A DNA stretch of 64,000 nucleotides from Balneolaceae bacterium (GCA_034521495.1 JAXHMK010000010.1:434001-498000); one strand, 5' to 3'. Shown: positions 9,399-20,268, counted from the first letter of the stretch. Notes: generated by a model from the letters alone, not told the origin. A program made the numbers and translations.

Positions 9399-9724
9399 TA
9401 CCTACAATATCTACTGGGGTATAGTTTGAGTGATATTAAATAGAAGGAAAAGCTAGGCGTATTCGAGGAATGGCACTATCAGTTAAGTATAAATTTGCGT
9501 GTCGTAAATTTATATGGTAAAGTAAGTTAGTGCGAAAGATAAATACTCCAACTTAAAACTTTGTTATTCATACTTCTGGTTATTCATGCAATCATGTTTT
9601 ACATGTTGAATTGTACTAAAATATGGGTGAATTAAATCGAGCCCTCTTAGCACTTCGATCCGTCGATGCAAATAAGGTTGCGATACCATTAATCGGAAAT
9701 CAGAGAAATAAAAAATAAAAGATT
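9399..9724. other. Intergenic region with a 27-bp inverted repeat
   Basis: No gene seen. TATAAATTT at 9488-9496 and AAATTTATA at 9506-9514 form a perfect 9-bp inverted repeat with a 9-base spacer, about 210 bases upstream of the following flavoprotein gene. It may be an operator or simply AT-rich symmetry. Confidence 0.5.
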
Positions 9725-10990
9725 ATGTCAAAACCACATATCGTTATCCTCGGATGCAATTTTGCAGGACTCACAACCGCAAGATATATTCATGATGCGG
9801 TGAAAGACAAAGCAGAAATTACCATTATTGACCGTAAATCACTGCTTACGTTCGTGCCAAATATTCCCATGCAGGTATTGGAAAATAAAAATCCCGGCAT
9901 AGATATGAATTATCAATTCATATCATTTCTGGAGGATGATGGCAGTACTTTTATTCAGGCTGAAGTACAAGATATTGATCCTGAAACCAATACCGTCTTT
10001 TATAAGCCTAATGAACGACCGGGACATCCGGGTCGTAAAATACAATACGATTATTTAATTGTAGCATTGGGTAACCGCTTGGCCTATGATGCTGTTGATG
10101 GATTTAGTGAACACGGCCATAGTCTTACAGATATTTTTCTGGGTAATCGCTTAAGAAATTATTTACATAAAGAATATAAGGGCGGACCTATCGGCATCAC
10201 TTCAGATCTGTTCCACCAGGGCAAAGAGTGATAAGCTTCCCGAAGGATTGCCTGTGGCAGAAACCGCCTGCGAAGGCCCGCCTGTAGAATTAGCCTTCTC
10301 CATGGCTCATTGGTTAAAAGAAAATAAAAAAGGCGATGAGTCCACCATTTATTTGTCAACTCCTGCTGAGGTTATTGCAGAAGATGCGGGTGAAAGCATA
10401 CTCGATGAGTTACTGCCTATGATGGATAAAGAGGGATATAATTACCAGGCAAATACCCGCGGAATAAAGAAGATTCATAAAGACGGAATTGAATTCAATG
10501 ATGGTTCATCACAGGAAACTGAAGTAGCCATTATTTTCCCCGATTGGCAGGCCCATGATTTTCTGAAAGAGTTACCTTTCACAGATGATAAAGGTTTTGT
10601 GATTACTGATTTGTATATGCGTAATCCGGACTATCAAAATATCTTTGCGGTAGGTGATGCTGCTTCAATTACCGTACCCAAAATTGGTTCGTTAGGCCAT
10701 AAGGAAGCTGAAGTACTGACCAATACCATATCGAAGGAACTGGGGGTGTTTGAGGGAGAAGTTGACCCGATGGAATTTGAACTGCTGTGCATGGGTGATA
10801 TGGGGGGTATGAAGGGCTTTTATATGCGCACAGATGAATGGTGGGGAGGAAAGGAATCGCACCTGGAAATGGGCGTTACACCTTATGCTCTTAAAATGGG
10901 CTTCAAAAAATGTATTATACGTTAGGTGGCAAAGTTCCCCACTGGGGTGTTGGTTTAAGTAAAGTAATTGGTGATCATACCTTTTTGTAA
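9725..10990 (+). pseudogene. Sulfide:quinone reductase-like FAD oxidoreductase, two frameshifts
   Basis: Three frames join into one protein of about 420 residues. Frame one (9725-10231) begins MSKPHIVILGCNFAGLTTARYIHD, a Rossmann FAD motif. Frame two carries ETACEGPPVELA and the second nucleotide-binding part with IFAVGDAASI. The last 26 residues (10910-10990, MYYTLGGKVPHWG onward) lie in a third frame and match the usual C-terminus of SQR-like proteins. The first break is near 10224-10230, where one extra base separates GGCAAA from AGTGAT. The second is at the A-tract 10905-10910, where one more A restores the frame. The gene is either inactivated or carries two sequence errors. Family members oxidise sulfide or act as type II NADH dehydrogenase-like enzymes at the membrane. 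Confidence 0.8.
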
Positions 10991-11030
10991 CGTGCTATTG
11001 AAACAATGGACATTTAACTCCAACATTTTC

Positions 11031-11071
11031 AAAAAAAACCACGCACACGTTACAACGTGTGCGTGGTTTTT
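11031..11071. terminator. Bidirectional rho-independent terminator
   Basis: A 13-bp perfect stem, CCACGCACACGTT at 11039-11051 and AACGTGTGCGTGG at 11054-11066, is flanked by eight A on the left and five T on the right. It therefore works as a terminator in both directions, serving the convergent flavoprotein gene and the ferritin gene. Confidence 0.92.
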
Positions 11072-11099
11072 ACGCTTATTTAATATGAGATGATTCGTT

Positions 11100-11630
11100 T
11101 TATTCAGCCTGGCCACTATCATTGCCGGCATTGTTTTGAGGTGCCTGACGTTGTCCCATCTCCTTATCCAGCATAAACAATCCGGTACGATCATCACCAA
11201 CCATTTCAAGCTGCTGCCTGATTCGATCCGTGTTTTCTTCTTCCTCTACTTGTTCATCGATAAACCAGTGCAGCAATGTTTGAAATGGATTGTCCTTTTC
11301 TTCCTGAGCCAATTCGTAGAGGTCGTTAATTCTGCCCGTTATATACTGCTCGTGTTCAAGTGCTTGTTCAAAAGCATGTTTCGGACTTTTTATATCCAGT
11401 TTTGGTGGATCTATATTGAGCAGTTCAACATGGCCGCCTCGCCGTAGTACATGATCGTAAAAGTACATGGCGTGCTGAATTTCTTCCTCCCACTGAACTT
11501 TCATCCAGTTTGCAAAACCTTCTAAATTATTTTCTTCAAAATATGCCGACATTCCTAAATAGATGTATGCAGATTGGAGTTCTGCTTGTATTTGTTCATT
11601 TATTGCTTTTTGGACTTTTTCTTTAATCAT
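11100..11630 (-). CDS. ftnA: Non-heme ferritin
   Basis: 176-residue iron-storage protein that assembles into a 24-mer shell and oxidises Fe(II). The four-helix ferritin pattern is intact with ferroxidase residues visible as NEQIQAELQSAYIYL (Glu), WMKVQWEEEIQHAMYF (Glu and His), and HWFIDEQVEEEEN (Gln and Glu). A C-terminal tail rich in Gln, Asn and Gly (after about residue 160) is longer than in E. coli FtnA. It lies between the SQR-like gene and the peroxiredoxin, consistent with an iron and oxidative-stress neighbourhood. The gene symbol is by family, not by proven orthology. Confidence 0.93.
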   Translation of the reverse strand: MIKEKVQKAINEQIQAELQSAYIYLGMSAYFEENNLEGFANWMKVQWEEEIQHAMYFYDHVLRRGGHVELLNIDPPKLDIKSPKHAFEQALEHEQYITGRINDLYELAQEEKDNPFQTLLHWFIDEQVEEEENTDRIRQQLEMVGDDRTGLFMLDKEMGQRQAPQNNAGNDSGQAE

Positions 11631-11814
11631 AATAAAATCTGTGTTTTAAAATTTTTTTATAAATTTCACATGACAATCCGATATACTGTCAAGCCTGCTA
11701 ATTCTCAAGGTTCGTAGCAGTTTTACTTTGCCAATGACGATTGATTTGCCAAAATATAGAATAAATGCCAGACTGCGGATAGCAATCCGGCTTTATTCTT
11801 TTTGGGTTTTCCCT

Positions 11815-12465
11815 CTACTTCATCTCCTTGTGGCAAAACCACCAATCGTAGCAATCCTTTTTTCCCCGACGTTCTGCAGCTTCTTTTTCGGTTGCTGCAG
11901 GTGGTATGATCACGCGATCTTTTATGAGTTCGTTATTAGGCCAGTTTTCAGGCAGTGCAACGTTTTCTTTCTCATGCATCTGTAATGCTTTGAGTGCCCG
12001 CAGTACTTCATCTACCTGTCGCCCTATTTCTTGTGGATAGTAGATAGAGAGCCTGATGCGTCCTTCCGGATCAATAATAAAAACCGCTCGAACAGTATTT
12101 GTACCTTTCTCGGGAGCAATCATTCCAAAACGCTTGGCAACTCGCCCCATCTCATCGCCTATAATAGGAAATGGAATCTCAACATCGAGATTTTCCTTAA
12201 TCCACTCTGTCCATTTAATGTGAGAGAAGACCTGATCAACAGAAAGTCCCAATAACTCTGTATTCAGCTCTTTAAATTGTTCTGCTCTATTTGCAAAAGC
12301 CACAAATTCAGTAGTACATACCGGGGTAAAGTCACCGGGATGGCTGAAAAGCACCAACCATTTTCCCTTATAGTCATCGGGTAATTTTTTTGGTCCGTGC
12401 GTCGTGCTTACTTCCATTTCAGGAAACATATCGCCTAATAATGGCATTCCTTCTTGTTCTTCCAT
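11815..12465 (-). CDS. Peroxiredoxin, archaeal-type Prx6-like with C-terminal cysteines
   Basis: 216-residue thiol peroxidase that reduces hydrogen peroxide and organic peroxides. The peroxidatic cysteine is in the PVCTTEF motif (about residue 50), preceded by SHPGDFTP. The C-terminus has the paired cysteines [10 protein letters not shown] at about 204-213, the arrangement of Aeropyrum-type peroxiredoxins where these residues resolve the sulfenic acid. Length fits that group. Upstream lies copy B of the regulatory block also found before the SDR gene. Confidence 0.93.
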   Translation of the reverse strand: MEEQEGMPLLGDMFPEMEVSTTHGPKKLPDDYKGKWLVLFSHPGDFTPVCTTEFVAFANRAEQFKELNTELLGLSVDQVFSHIKWTEWIKENLDVEIPFPIIGDEMGRVAKRFGMIAPEKGTNTVRAVFIIDPEGRIRLSIYYPQEIGRQVDEVLRALKALQMHEKENVALPENWPNNELIKDRVIIPPAATEKEAAERRGKKDCYDWWFCHKEMK

Positions 12466-12488
12466 AATATTTAATTTTTGATTATTAG

Positions 12489-12629
12489 CTTATTAGATAA
12501 CAATATCTAAAACTATTTAATTCAATTTTACTCTTGTAATACACAATTTTAAAAAGGATGCATGTGTATGACACAAAATGTATATACCGATAGAAAGTTG
12601 AGCACAGCATCAGGTTATCAATGAAATAA
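12489..12629 (-). promoter_or_regulatory. Shared upstream block, copy B (ahead of peroxiredoxin gene)
   Basis: Partner of 8769-8909. It contains the same GATAACAATATC inverted repeat at 12496-12507 and the same AGCACAGCATCAGG near its far end at 12601-12614. The offset between copies is constant to within one base, so the whole block aligns. In gene orientation the symmetric element sits about 31 bases before the peroxiredoxin start codon. Confidence 0.6.
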
Positions 12630-13156
12630 CGTAACGGATGGATTTGTCGGGAGGCTACTCCGGGGGGATAATTAGATAAAATTATTATCAAGTACGGCCA
12701 CGCATTTTATTTGAAAGCGTTGTCAGTGAGATGAAACTTTTTAATTACTCTATTGGAAGTAAATATAAACCGTCCCTGACTTCTCATTACATCCAGAAAA
12801 ACATCAAGATATAGATGCTCTGAGTCACCCATAATAAGTTTTTACCTGGAAAAGGGATTGGATTTCCGACCGTTTTGCAGTTAAGAACTAAAAAAGGCGG
12901 ATTAAAAAACAAACAAATAGTGAAACATTAGCGGCTATACTTATAATTGCTGAGTCTTGAAAAAAGAGAGACCTATTAATAGGTGAGATCCCGGCAAACA
13001 AATCTTTCATTTCCCTTCTGTTTACCCGCTTAATCGGAAATAAAATCTACGCCCAATGATCAATAAAGTGTATTTAAACGCAACAGAGTGAACAATTCTG
13101 CTTTCTTCCTGATAACAAATTATTATTTACGATATGCTGATTGGTATTGATTGATT
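12630..13156. other. Intergenic region, no gene recognised
   Basis: No convincing coding sequence on either strand. It contains a perfect 14-base palindrome ACCTATTAATAGGT at 12971-12984 that could be an operator or short hairpin. The rest is AT-rich with no other structure I can support. Confidence 0.6.
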
Positions 13157-15190
13157 CTACTCTTTGGCAGCCGAAAAAACTTTATGCGCTTTTCCTATAG
13201 CTCCTTCCGACCCCACAACAACAATGTGATCATTTTTTTGGATGATCGTGTTTCCCCTCGGTACTACAAATTCATCGTCCCGTATAATTGCAGCAACCAC
13301 ACACTGTTCGGGAATATCAATCTCCTGAATCTCCAGGCTAACCACATTTCCATTTTCAGGTACTTCTACATCAATAAGATTCGCTACTCCACCTTCTATT
13401 TCAAAGAGATCTGCCATGACCGGACGATCCAGGTAGTTTTCAACCATTGCAGAAGTAGCATAAGGAGCGCTGATACATACAATTCCGCTGTCTTCAAGAA
13501 GAGATACATAATCGGGATCTCTTGCAATTGCAATCACCCGTTTTATGCCCAGGCGTTTCGCCTGAAGAGCTATAATAGAGTTCCGTTCATCGTTATTGGT
13601 AGCCGCAATGGCTACATCCATTTTTTGAGGTTCTACCTGTTCCAGGAGCTCCTGTTTGGTACCGTCTCCCTGGAAAATGGGCACGTTATATCTCTTTTCA
13701 AGTCTTTCACAGTGTTCATCATCCTGTTCAATAAATGTAATCTGATACTCGGCCGACCGAAATACCATTCGGAACTCATCCTGTTTTAACAGGCGATCAG
13801 CAATATTTGTACCGAGGTTACCACCGCCAATAATTAATATGTTCATATGAGGCCTCCAATAAGCTTGAAATTTAATTTTTAAAGTTCGTAAATACGAGGG
13901 GATTTGAGAAAATTCTTCACGGTTTTGTGGCTGAAACAGGTAAAGAATTCCGCCAATCACCGTTAAAACGCCGCCCAATGCCAGGCTCTGTGGATCGAGC
14001 GTAGGCACAAAAAACCAGCATGAAATAATACCTATAATTGGAACCACGGGGTATAAAATAACTTTAAACGGCTTCCGAAGATTGGGCATTTTTTGGTGAA
14101 GGGCGATAACGGCATAATTAACAATACCGATCGCTATGAGATATCCAAAACTACTTGCCGATGCCAGTAAACGTACAATTCCCGAAGCTCCAAGGATAGC
14201 AACCAAACCTGCACAAACGAACAGCGAAATATGAGGGGTTTTATATTTTTTATGTAATCTTGCAAATATGGATGGGAAATGTCCGTCTCGTCCCAGTGCA
14301 AAGAGTACCCTGGAACTTGCACCCAACGTTACACTAAAAGCCGATAAACTTGCCATAATCGTAGCCAGGATACCTGCCCAGCGCCCCCACGTTCCGAATA
14401 GATAATCCGAGATAAAAATAAAGGGAGTGCTCGTTTCAGCAAGCTCCGAGTAGTTAACAACACCCATCATCACCCACAAAAGCAGTACATAGATAGCAAT
14501 TCCGCTTCCAAGTGTAATGAAAATAGCCCGCGGAATGTTTTTTGCAGGTTCAATAATCTCTTCGGCAGCAACCGTAATCAAGTCAAATCCAACGTACGAT
14601 ATGTATATCAAACCCATCGTAGGGATTAATGGCCCATAACCCATCGGGGCAAATGGTTCAAGGTTTGCCGGTTCAACCTGGAAGGCACCAAGAATACCGA
14701 CACCGATCAGGATAATCAACTCAATGATATTCATTATAGTAATGAACTTGAGAGCCTCTGCCTGCCCAAAAAGGTTTGAAACGGTAAAAACAGCAGTTGT
14801 GGCTATAACCACAGCAATAACGCTGATTTCGGGAAAGAAATAAGTTTTTATCGTCAGTGCAAAAATAACGGCATACAACGCACATGCAAGTGTGTTGCCA
14901 ATCCAGAAAAACCAACCGGTAAGAAAGGCAACAGGACGCGGGAGTGTACGGCTTGTAAATGAGTAACCGCCACCGGCAATTGGAATGGCCGCACCAAGTT
15001 CGCTGTAGCTGAATGCTGTGAAGAGAGTTAAGCCACCCATGAACAGATAAGCCAAAATACCCAGTGGACCGGCAGAACCGGCTACCTCGCTGGGAAGTGC
15101 AAAAATACCCGGTCCCATCATGGCACCGATGCCGATCATCACCGCCATAAAAAGACCAACATTGCGTTTGAATCCGGACTGTTCTGCCAT
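13157..15190 (-). CDS. APC-superfamily amino acid permease fused to an RCK (TrkA_N/TrkA_C) domain
   Basis: 677 residues. Residues 1 to about 425 form an APC transporter of about 12 helices, opening with MIGIGAMMGPGIFALPSEVAG, the consensus helix I unwound region. From Met449 a complete RCK unit begins: MNILIIGGGNLGTNIADRLL (Rossmann nucleotide-binding motif), then ITFIEQDDE, FQGDGT and IAATNNDERN. A TrkA_C-like domain completes the C-terminus. RCK domains normally gate K+ channels and transporters through NAD(H) or ATP/ADP binding, so I infer nucleotide-controlled uptake of an amino acid or K+. The two parts are in one uninterrupted frame, so the fusion is genuine in this sequence. Confidence 0.9.
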   Translation of the reverse strand: MAEQSGFKRNVGLFMAVMIGIGAMMGPGIFALPSEVAGSAGPLGILAYLFMGGLTLFTAFSYSELGAAIPIAGGGYSFTSRTLPRPVAFLTGWFFWIGNTLACALYAVIFALTIKTYFFPEISVIAVVIATTAVFTVSNLFGQAEALKFITIMNIIELIILIGVGILGAFQVEPANLEPFAPMGYGPLIPTMGLIYISYVGFDLITVAAEEIIEPAKNIPRAIFITLGSGIAIYVLLLWVMMGVVNYSELAETSTPFIFISDYLFGTWGRWAGILATIMASLSAFSVTLGASSRVLFALGRDGHFPSIFARLHKKYKTPHISLFVCAGLVAILGASGIVRLLASASSFGYLIAIGIVNYAVIALHQKMPNLRKPFKVILYPVVPIIGIISCWFFVPTLDPQSLALGGVLTVIGGILYLFQPQNREEFSQIPSYLRTLKIKFQAYWRPHMNILIIGGGNLGTNIADRLLKQDEFRMVFRSAEYQITFIEQDDEHCERLEKRYNVPIFQGDGTKQELLEQVEPQKMDVAIAATNNDERNSIIALQAKRLGIKRVIAIARDPDYVSLLEDSGIVCISAPYATSAMVENYLDRPVMADLFEIEGGVANLIDVEVPENGNVVSLEIQEIDIPEQCVVAAIIRDDEFVVPRGNTIIQKNDHIVVVGSEGAIGKAHKVFSAAKE

Positions 15191-15497
15191 GAAAATCCCC
15201 TAAAATTTCATATAACTAGACTCAATCAATATTATGAAGTCATTCAAATCTATAAAAAAACTCAATAAACAACTTTCAGAAGATGTAACCAAATATATTA
15301 CCGGTAATGGATACTAATCATCAACATGTCTACAAATAATTAAGGTCCACTGGATTTCTATTTTTGGGTTTTGACGAAAGGACAATAAAGATCAATTAAA
15401 TAGGAATGACAAATCTATCTTTGTGCTTTTGTGATTTAGTGGCTTTCGAATAAGTTTTTAAAACTTCATTGTGAAGTCGGGCAAGCTGTCCGATATA
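15191..15497. other. Intergenic region, nothing recognised
   Basis: About 300 bases between the leuS stop and the permease start, both leftward. AT-rich; presumably holds the promoter of the permease gene's downstream neighbour or the leuS terminator, but I see no clear hairpin or promoter. Confidence 0.4.
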
Positions 15498-18086
15498 CTA
15501 TTTAACAACCAAATTCACAATCCTCCCCGGAACAAAAATCTCTTTCACGATTGTAGAACCGTCCAAGTAGCGCTCCACATTTTCTTGCTGTTTTGCCAGT
15601 CCTAAAACAAAGTCTTTGTCCTTCGCTTTATCTGCCGGAACCGTAATGTTGGCGCGCACTTTTCCGTTCACCTGAACGGGCATATCAATGGATTCTGCTT
15701 TCAGATATTCTTCCACAAGTTCAGGCCACGGTTCATAAGCTAAACTTTCATCATGACCAAATTTGCTCCAAATCTCCTCAGCAATGTGGGGTGCAAACGG
15801 TGAGAGCAGTTTCACAAACGGTTCAGCTACGGATCGAGGCACGCCTCCCTCCCACTGATTCGCCTCATTCACGAAGATCATCAATGCAGAAATTGCCGTA
15901 TTAAACCGCAGTTCCTCAATATCTTCTGAGACTTTTTGGATAGCCTCATGAAGTACTTTCAGTTGCTCTTTAGATGGGTCGTTGTCAGTAACGTTAAATA
16001 CATCTTCTTCATGTTCTTCCCCAAAGAAGAGGCGCCAGGCACGGTTTAAAAATCGGTTGACACCCTCCACACCTTTTGTACTCCAGGGCTTCACCTGTTC
16101 CAGCGGTCCCATAAACATCTCGTACAACCGAAGGGAATCGGCACCGTAATTATCCACTACATCATCGGGATTAATTACATTCCCGCGGGATTTTGACATT
16201 TTGTGAGCCTTGGCATCCACCGTGATTTCAGTTCCCTTCATCACATGGCGATCTCCTTTCTTCTCAACATCGGCTTCATCCAGTGGTTTTCGGGTTACAT
16301 CATCTCCATCTTCAACCTCATCGGCACTTATGATTTTTCCGTCTTTCTCGTAAGCCGTGTATTCCATTTCACCCAAAATCATACCCTGATGCACCAACCG
16401 CTGAAAAGGCTCTTCCGTTGAAACAATCCCGCAATCGTACAACACCTTATGCCAGAATCTGGCATACAGTAAATGCAATACGGAGTGTTCAGAACCGCCT
16501 ACATACAGATCCACCGGCATCCAGTAATTTTCCTCATCCTGCTCTACCGGTCCTCCATCAAATTCCGGGCTGATATATCTCAGGTAGTACCAGCATGACC
16601 CTGCCCATTGAGGCATAGTATTGGTCTCCCGTAACGCTTTTTTGCCGGTTTCCGGATCCGTGGTTTCAACCCAGTCGGTAGCTTTCGCCAATGGTGGTTC
16701 GCCATCTTTTGTGGGTTGATAATCATCTACTTCCGGGAGCTCAACAGGAAGCTTATCATCGGAGACCGCTTTTGGTTCGCCGTCAACATGAATAATTGGA
16801 AATGGTTCACCCCAGTAACGCTGGCGCGAAAACAGCCAATCGCGCAATTTATAGTTCACACTCTTTTTGCCGACGCCATTTTCCTCCATCCAATCAATAA
16901 TTTTGGTTTTTGCATCGGTTATTTCCAGCCCGTTCAGAAAGTCACTGTTTATTGCAGGACCTTCGCCGGTATATGCTTTTCCGTCAAAATCTTCAGGCGG
17001 TTCAACAGTTCTTATGATCGGCAGATCAAATTTCTCAGCAAATTCCCAGTCCCGTTCATCCTGACCCGGTACAGCCATAATAGCCCCGGTTCCGTAATGA
17101 GCCAACACGTAATCGGCAATCCAAATCGGGATCTCTTTATTATTGACCGGATTGATGGCATACGCTCCCGTAAATACGCCGGTTTTTTCTTTGTTAAGTT
17201 CCTGGCGTTCCAGGTCAGATTTTTGAGCAGCTTCAACCTTGTACTCTTCAACCGTTTCCTCTTGTTCAGATGTTGTAATTTCATCTACTAAATGATGCTC
17301 AGGTGCAAGTACCATGTAAGTTGCGCCAAACAGAGTGTCAGGGCGTGTTGTAAAAACACGTAACTTTTCATCATGTTCGTGAATCGGGAAATCGATCTCT
17401 GCCCCGATGGACTTACCAATCCAATTGCGCTGCATCTCTTTAGTTGATTCTGGCCAGTCGAGATCGTCCAGATCATTTAAAAGCCTTTCAGCATATTCTG
17501 TAATCTTTAATACCCACTGTCGCATCGGCCGTCTGACGACCGGATATCCGCCCACTTCGCTTTTGCCGTCAATCACCTCTTCGTTTGCCAGTACCGTACC
17601 GAGTTCCGGACACCAATTGACCGGTTTCTCATCTTCGTACGCTAATCCTTTTTCAAACAGTTTCAGGAATATCCATTGTGTCCATTTATAGTAATCCGGA
17701 TCTGTAGTATTCACTTCGCGATCCCAATCATACGAAAAGCCCAGCATCTGCAACTGTTCGCGAAATCGGTTGATATTCTTTTCAGTTGTCTTTCTTGGAT
17801 GTGTACCGGTTTTAACAGCGTACTGCTCCGCCGGAAGTCCAAATGCATCCCAGCCAATTGGATGAAGCACATTAAACCCCTTCATTCGTTTGTAACGCGC
17901 CAAAATATCTGTAGCCGTATATCCTTCCGGATGACCTACATGGAGTCCCGATCCACTCGGGTATGGGAACATATCCAAAACGTAATACTTTGGCTTTTCA
18001 TGATCGCTGCCCGTTTTAAATGTCTTATTCTCTTGCCAATACTGTTGCCACTTTTTTTCAATTGTTGATGGATCGTACGAACTCAT
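15498..18086 (-). CDS. leuS: Leucyl-tRNA synthetase
   Basis: Class Ia synthetase of 862 residues that charges tRNA-Leu in the cytoplasm. The HIGH-type signature is [16 protein letters not shown] near residues 42-57 and the KMSKS signature is [11 protein letters not shown] near residue 630. The CP1 editing domain is present between them (for example the threonine-rich [15 protein letters not shown]), and the C-terminus has the usual anticodon-binding and tRNA-contact domain ending in NLVVK. The length is normal for bacterial LeuRS. It is a single-gene unit here. Confidence 0.97.
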   Translation of the reverse strand: MSSYDPSTIEKKWQQYWQENKTFKTGSDHEKPKYYVLDMFPYPSGSGLHVGHPEGYTATDILARYKRMKGFNVLHPIGWDAFGLPAEQYAVKTGTHPRKTTEKNINRFREQLQMLGFSYDWDREVNTTDPDYYKWTQWIFLKLFEKGLAYEDEKPVNWCPELGTVLANEEVIDGKSEVGGYPVVRRPMRQWVLKITEYAERLLNDLDDLDWPESTKEMQRNWIGKSIGAEIDFPIHEHDEKLRVFTTRPDTLFGATYMVLAPEHHLVDEITTSEQEETVEEYKVEAAQKSDLERQELNKEKTGVFTGAYAINPVNNKEIPIWIADYVLAHYGTGAIMAVPGQDERDWEFAEKFDLPIIRTVEPPEDFDGKAYTGEGPAINSDFLNGLEITDAKTKIIDWMEENGVGKKSVNYKLRDWLFSRQRYWGEPFPIIHVDGEPKAVSDDKLPVELPEVDDYQPTKDGEPPLAKATDWVETTDPETGKKALRETNTMPQWAGSCWYYLRYISPEFDGGPVEQDEENYWMPVDLYVGGSEHSVLHLLYARFWHKVLYDCGIVSTEEPFQRLVHQGMILGEMEYTAYEKDGKIISADEVEDGDDVTRKPLDEADVEKKGDRHVMKGTEITVDAKAHKMSKSRGNVINPDDVVDNYGADSLRLYEMFMGPLEQVKPWSTKGVEGVNRFLNRAWRLFFGEEHEEDVFNVTDNDPSKEQLKVLHEAIQKVSEDIEELRFNTAISALMIFVNEANQWEGGVPRSVAEPFVKLLSPFAPHIAEEIWSKFGHDESLAYEPWPELVEEYLKAESIDMPVQVNGKVRANITVPADKAKDKDFVLGLAKQQENVERYLDGSTIVKEIFVPGRIVNLVVK

Positions 18087-18476
18087 TAATATCGGTTGCT
18101 AATAGGGTTTATAATTGTTCATTTTTGTTACTGAATAGCACATTAATATAATGAAAATAGAAGTGAGTACCCACATATGATGCTGGAGGACTTACCCCAT
18201 TTATTGAGAAATAAAATACTACGTATTAAGCAGCCAGTAGGAGCATTCTGTTTGTAGAAAAGAAGGTAAATCTTTGTTCGATTGATTACATTTATTTTAC
18301 AGAACAAAAACAGAAATTTCGGTATATCTTCTCATAATACTGCTACCTAAAAGAGCCCTTCAAAATATTATTGGATGGTCCTTTGCTTGTAGTATCAGAA
18401 GTATTCTGTAACAGCATCATTAGCTTATTCTTGGATTGTATTCATCCATTAAAAGAATTTTTGCAACACAACATGA
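18087..18476. other. Intergenic region, nothing recognised
   Basis: 390 bases upstream of leuS and downstream of the lipoprotein gene. No supported gene, hairpin or repeat; a short rightward open frame inside it has no family features. Confidence 0.4.
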
Positions 18477-19898
18477 TTATTGTTCCTCAATCAATGCCCA
18501 ATCAGGTGGGCCTATTTGAAAAATATTTCTATCGGGATTGTTTGTTATCTGAGTTGCTGATCCTGAACCATCGGAGTTGATGATATGCAGATCTCTAAAC
18601 TTCATAAAAACAATTTTTGAACCGTCGGGTGAAGGATGTGGAAATGTTGCCCCTTCATCTTTGTAGGTTATTCTTCTAACATTTGATCCATCCGCATTCA
18701 TCCGGTAAATATCCCCATAAGGTCCGTTTCTCTCACTGGAAAATACAATCTCCGTTCCATTTGGCATCCACGCAGCGGAATCATTTTGAATATTATCATC
18801 CGTTAGCTGTTGTACATTACTGCCATCTGGATCTATTGTGCATATCTCAGACTCATTTTCTTCTCCACAGGTAAATAGTATTTTTGAACCATCCGGAGAC
18901 CACTTGGGAGAGCGATTAAAAGCTGCATCGTCTGTAATCTGAGTCAACCCTGTACCATCGACATTCATTAAGTAAATTTCAGCATCATCTTCGGTACCGC
19001 TGCTAAATGTAATTTGGGAATCATCCGGTGAAAAAGACCCCGTAAAAACAAAATCAGGAAGATCCGTAAGCTTCTTCAATTCTGTTCCATCGGTATTAGA
19101 TATGTGTAGTTCATTATCATAACTATCAGAAGAAACTGCTGTTCTGAAAAGTATTTTTGTACCACTATGTGAAACAGTTGGAAAGGCTTCATCTTCAGGT
19201 GTATCAAATAGTTTTTGTTGATTTGTACCGTCAGGGTTTATAGTGTAAATATCATGATCATCATCTACCTCAGAAGAATATGATTTTATAACAAAGATTA
19301 TTTTCTCTTCTAAAGGGGGTGTTACATCAAAATCAGGCCCGGGAGCCGTTTTGCCTGCCACTGTTACCTCTACCGATACAGGCCCATCGCTTACCCCTGC
19401 GGGAACTTCGGTTAATAGCTCCGTTTCACTATGCCCTAAAACAGGAGCCTGAACACCATTGAAGGTGATGATATTTTCCGACCTGACAGTACTAAAGTTC
19501 ATTCCTTTGATCAATACTTCTGTTCCCACACTACCGCTTTCAGGTTCGATTGAAGTGATGACAGGAGCTTTTGGCTCAACAGTAAAATTAGGGCCGTCTG
19601 CCGTCACCTCACCAACAGTTACACTTATGGGGCCTGTTTCAGCTCCTTCGGGTACTGTTGCCTGAATCTCGCTCTCCGTTGCACTCGAAATATCAGCATC
19701 CATTTCATTGAATGTGACTGTAATGGATGATATGTCTGACGTAAACCCATTTCCAGAAATTGTAACCATCGTTCCGGGAGGGCCGCTTTCTGGCTGGATT
19801 TCTGAAATGTTGGGATCAGGAGTGCTGTTATTATTTTCACAAGATATTGCCAGAATCAACAATATTATAGAAAGAAAAAAGTATATTCGATTATTCAT
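18477..19898 (-). CDS. Lipoprotein with two IPT/TIG domains and a TolB-like beta-propeller
   Basis: 473 residues. The N-terminus is a lipoprotein signal ending LLILAISC (lipobox, Cys about 20). Two IPT/TIG immunoglobulin-like repeats follow, each starting with the typical phrase IxxIxPESGPPGT or SVGT (about residues 33-110 and 113-190). The remainder is a PD40/TolB-type propeller with repeated TNPDG/NADGS and SPDGSKIVF blades. It is probably a surface or periplasmic binding protein. It is divergent from the sigma factor and kinase pair across 370 bases, so it may be regulated by or with them, but that is inference. Confidence 0.88.
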   Translation of the reverse strand: MNNRIYFFLSIILLILAISCENNNSTPDPNISEIQPESGPPGTMVTISGNGFTSDISSITVTFNEMDADISSATESEIQATVPEGAETGPISVTVGEVTADGPNFTVEPKAPVITSIEPESGSVGTEVLIKGMNFSTVRSENIITFNGVQAPVLGHSETELLTEVPAGVSDGPVSVEVTVAGKTAPGPDFDVTPPLEEKIIFVIKSYSSEVDDDHDIYTINPDGTNQQKLFDTPEDEAFPTVSHSGTKILFRTAVSSDSYDNELHISNTDGTELKKLTDLPDFVFTGSFSPDDSQITFSSGTEDDAEIYLMNVDGTGLTQITDDAAFNRSPKWSPDGSKILFTCGEENESEICTIDPDGSNVQQLTDDNIQNDSAAWMPNGTEIVFSSERNGPYGDIYRMNADGSNVRRITYKDEGATFPHPSPDGSKIVFMKFRDLHIINSDGSGSATQITNNPDRNIFQIGPPDWALIEEQ

Positions 19899-20268
19899 AG
19901 ACAGATGATTTTTAGCTTCTTTTTACTATGAACTACGAAGACTTCTTTAAAAAGAGGTCAAACGGAATGAATGATTGTTATTCTGTACTTGTGCCGGGTC
20001 AACTTTAACATACCGGTTGTGTGAAGAAAATTCATCAGATGAGGTTTTTCAATCAAACAAACAGGTTAGAATTCTTGCGTTATTTCAGAGTTAACTCATC
20101 CGATGATTGTTCACCAACATTCTATTGTTGGCAGAACACAAGAATTAAAATCATCCGCAGATTGAATTGAAACTTTTATTTATATAGGAATAGAAAAAAA
20201 TTATCTTAAAAAAACGCTCGCAGGCTGCACAACACTTTCATCTATAGCAACAACAGGATTTTTTACTG
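19899..20268. other. Divergent intergenic region with nested inverted repeats
   Basis: Between the lipoprotein gene and the sigma factor gene. CCAACA at 20114-20119 pairs with TGTTGG at 20126-20131, and an outer AATTCTTG (around 20069-20076) is complementary to CAAGAATT (around 20139-20146). These could form a structured leader or an operator for the sigma factor gene. Confidence 0.4.

Noticed and set aside
10224-10910. Programmed ribosomal frameshifting in the SQR-like gene
   Set aside because: Two independent shifts are needed, no slippery heptamer or following structure is visible, and the family is not known for recoding.
12971-12984. 14-base palindrome ACCTATTAATAGGT as a functional operator
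   Set aside because: It lies far from both flanking start codons and no second copy is seen, so it is only noted within the intergenic entry.
13151-13789. 212-codon rightward open frame
   Set aside because: It is antisense to the RCK domain of the permease fusion and has no signature of its own, while the leftward frame has clear motifs.
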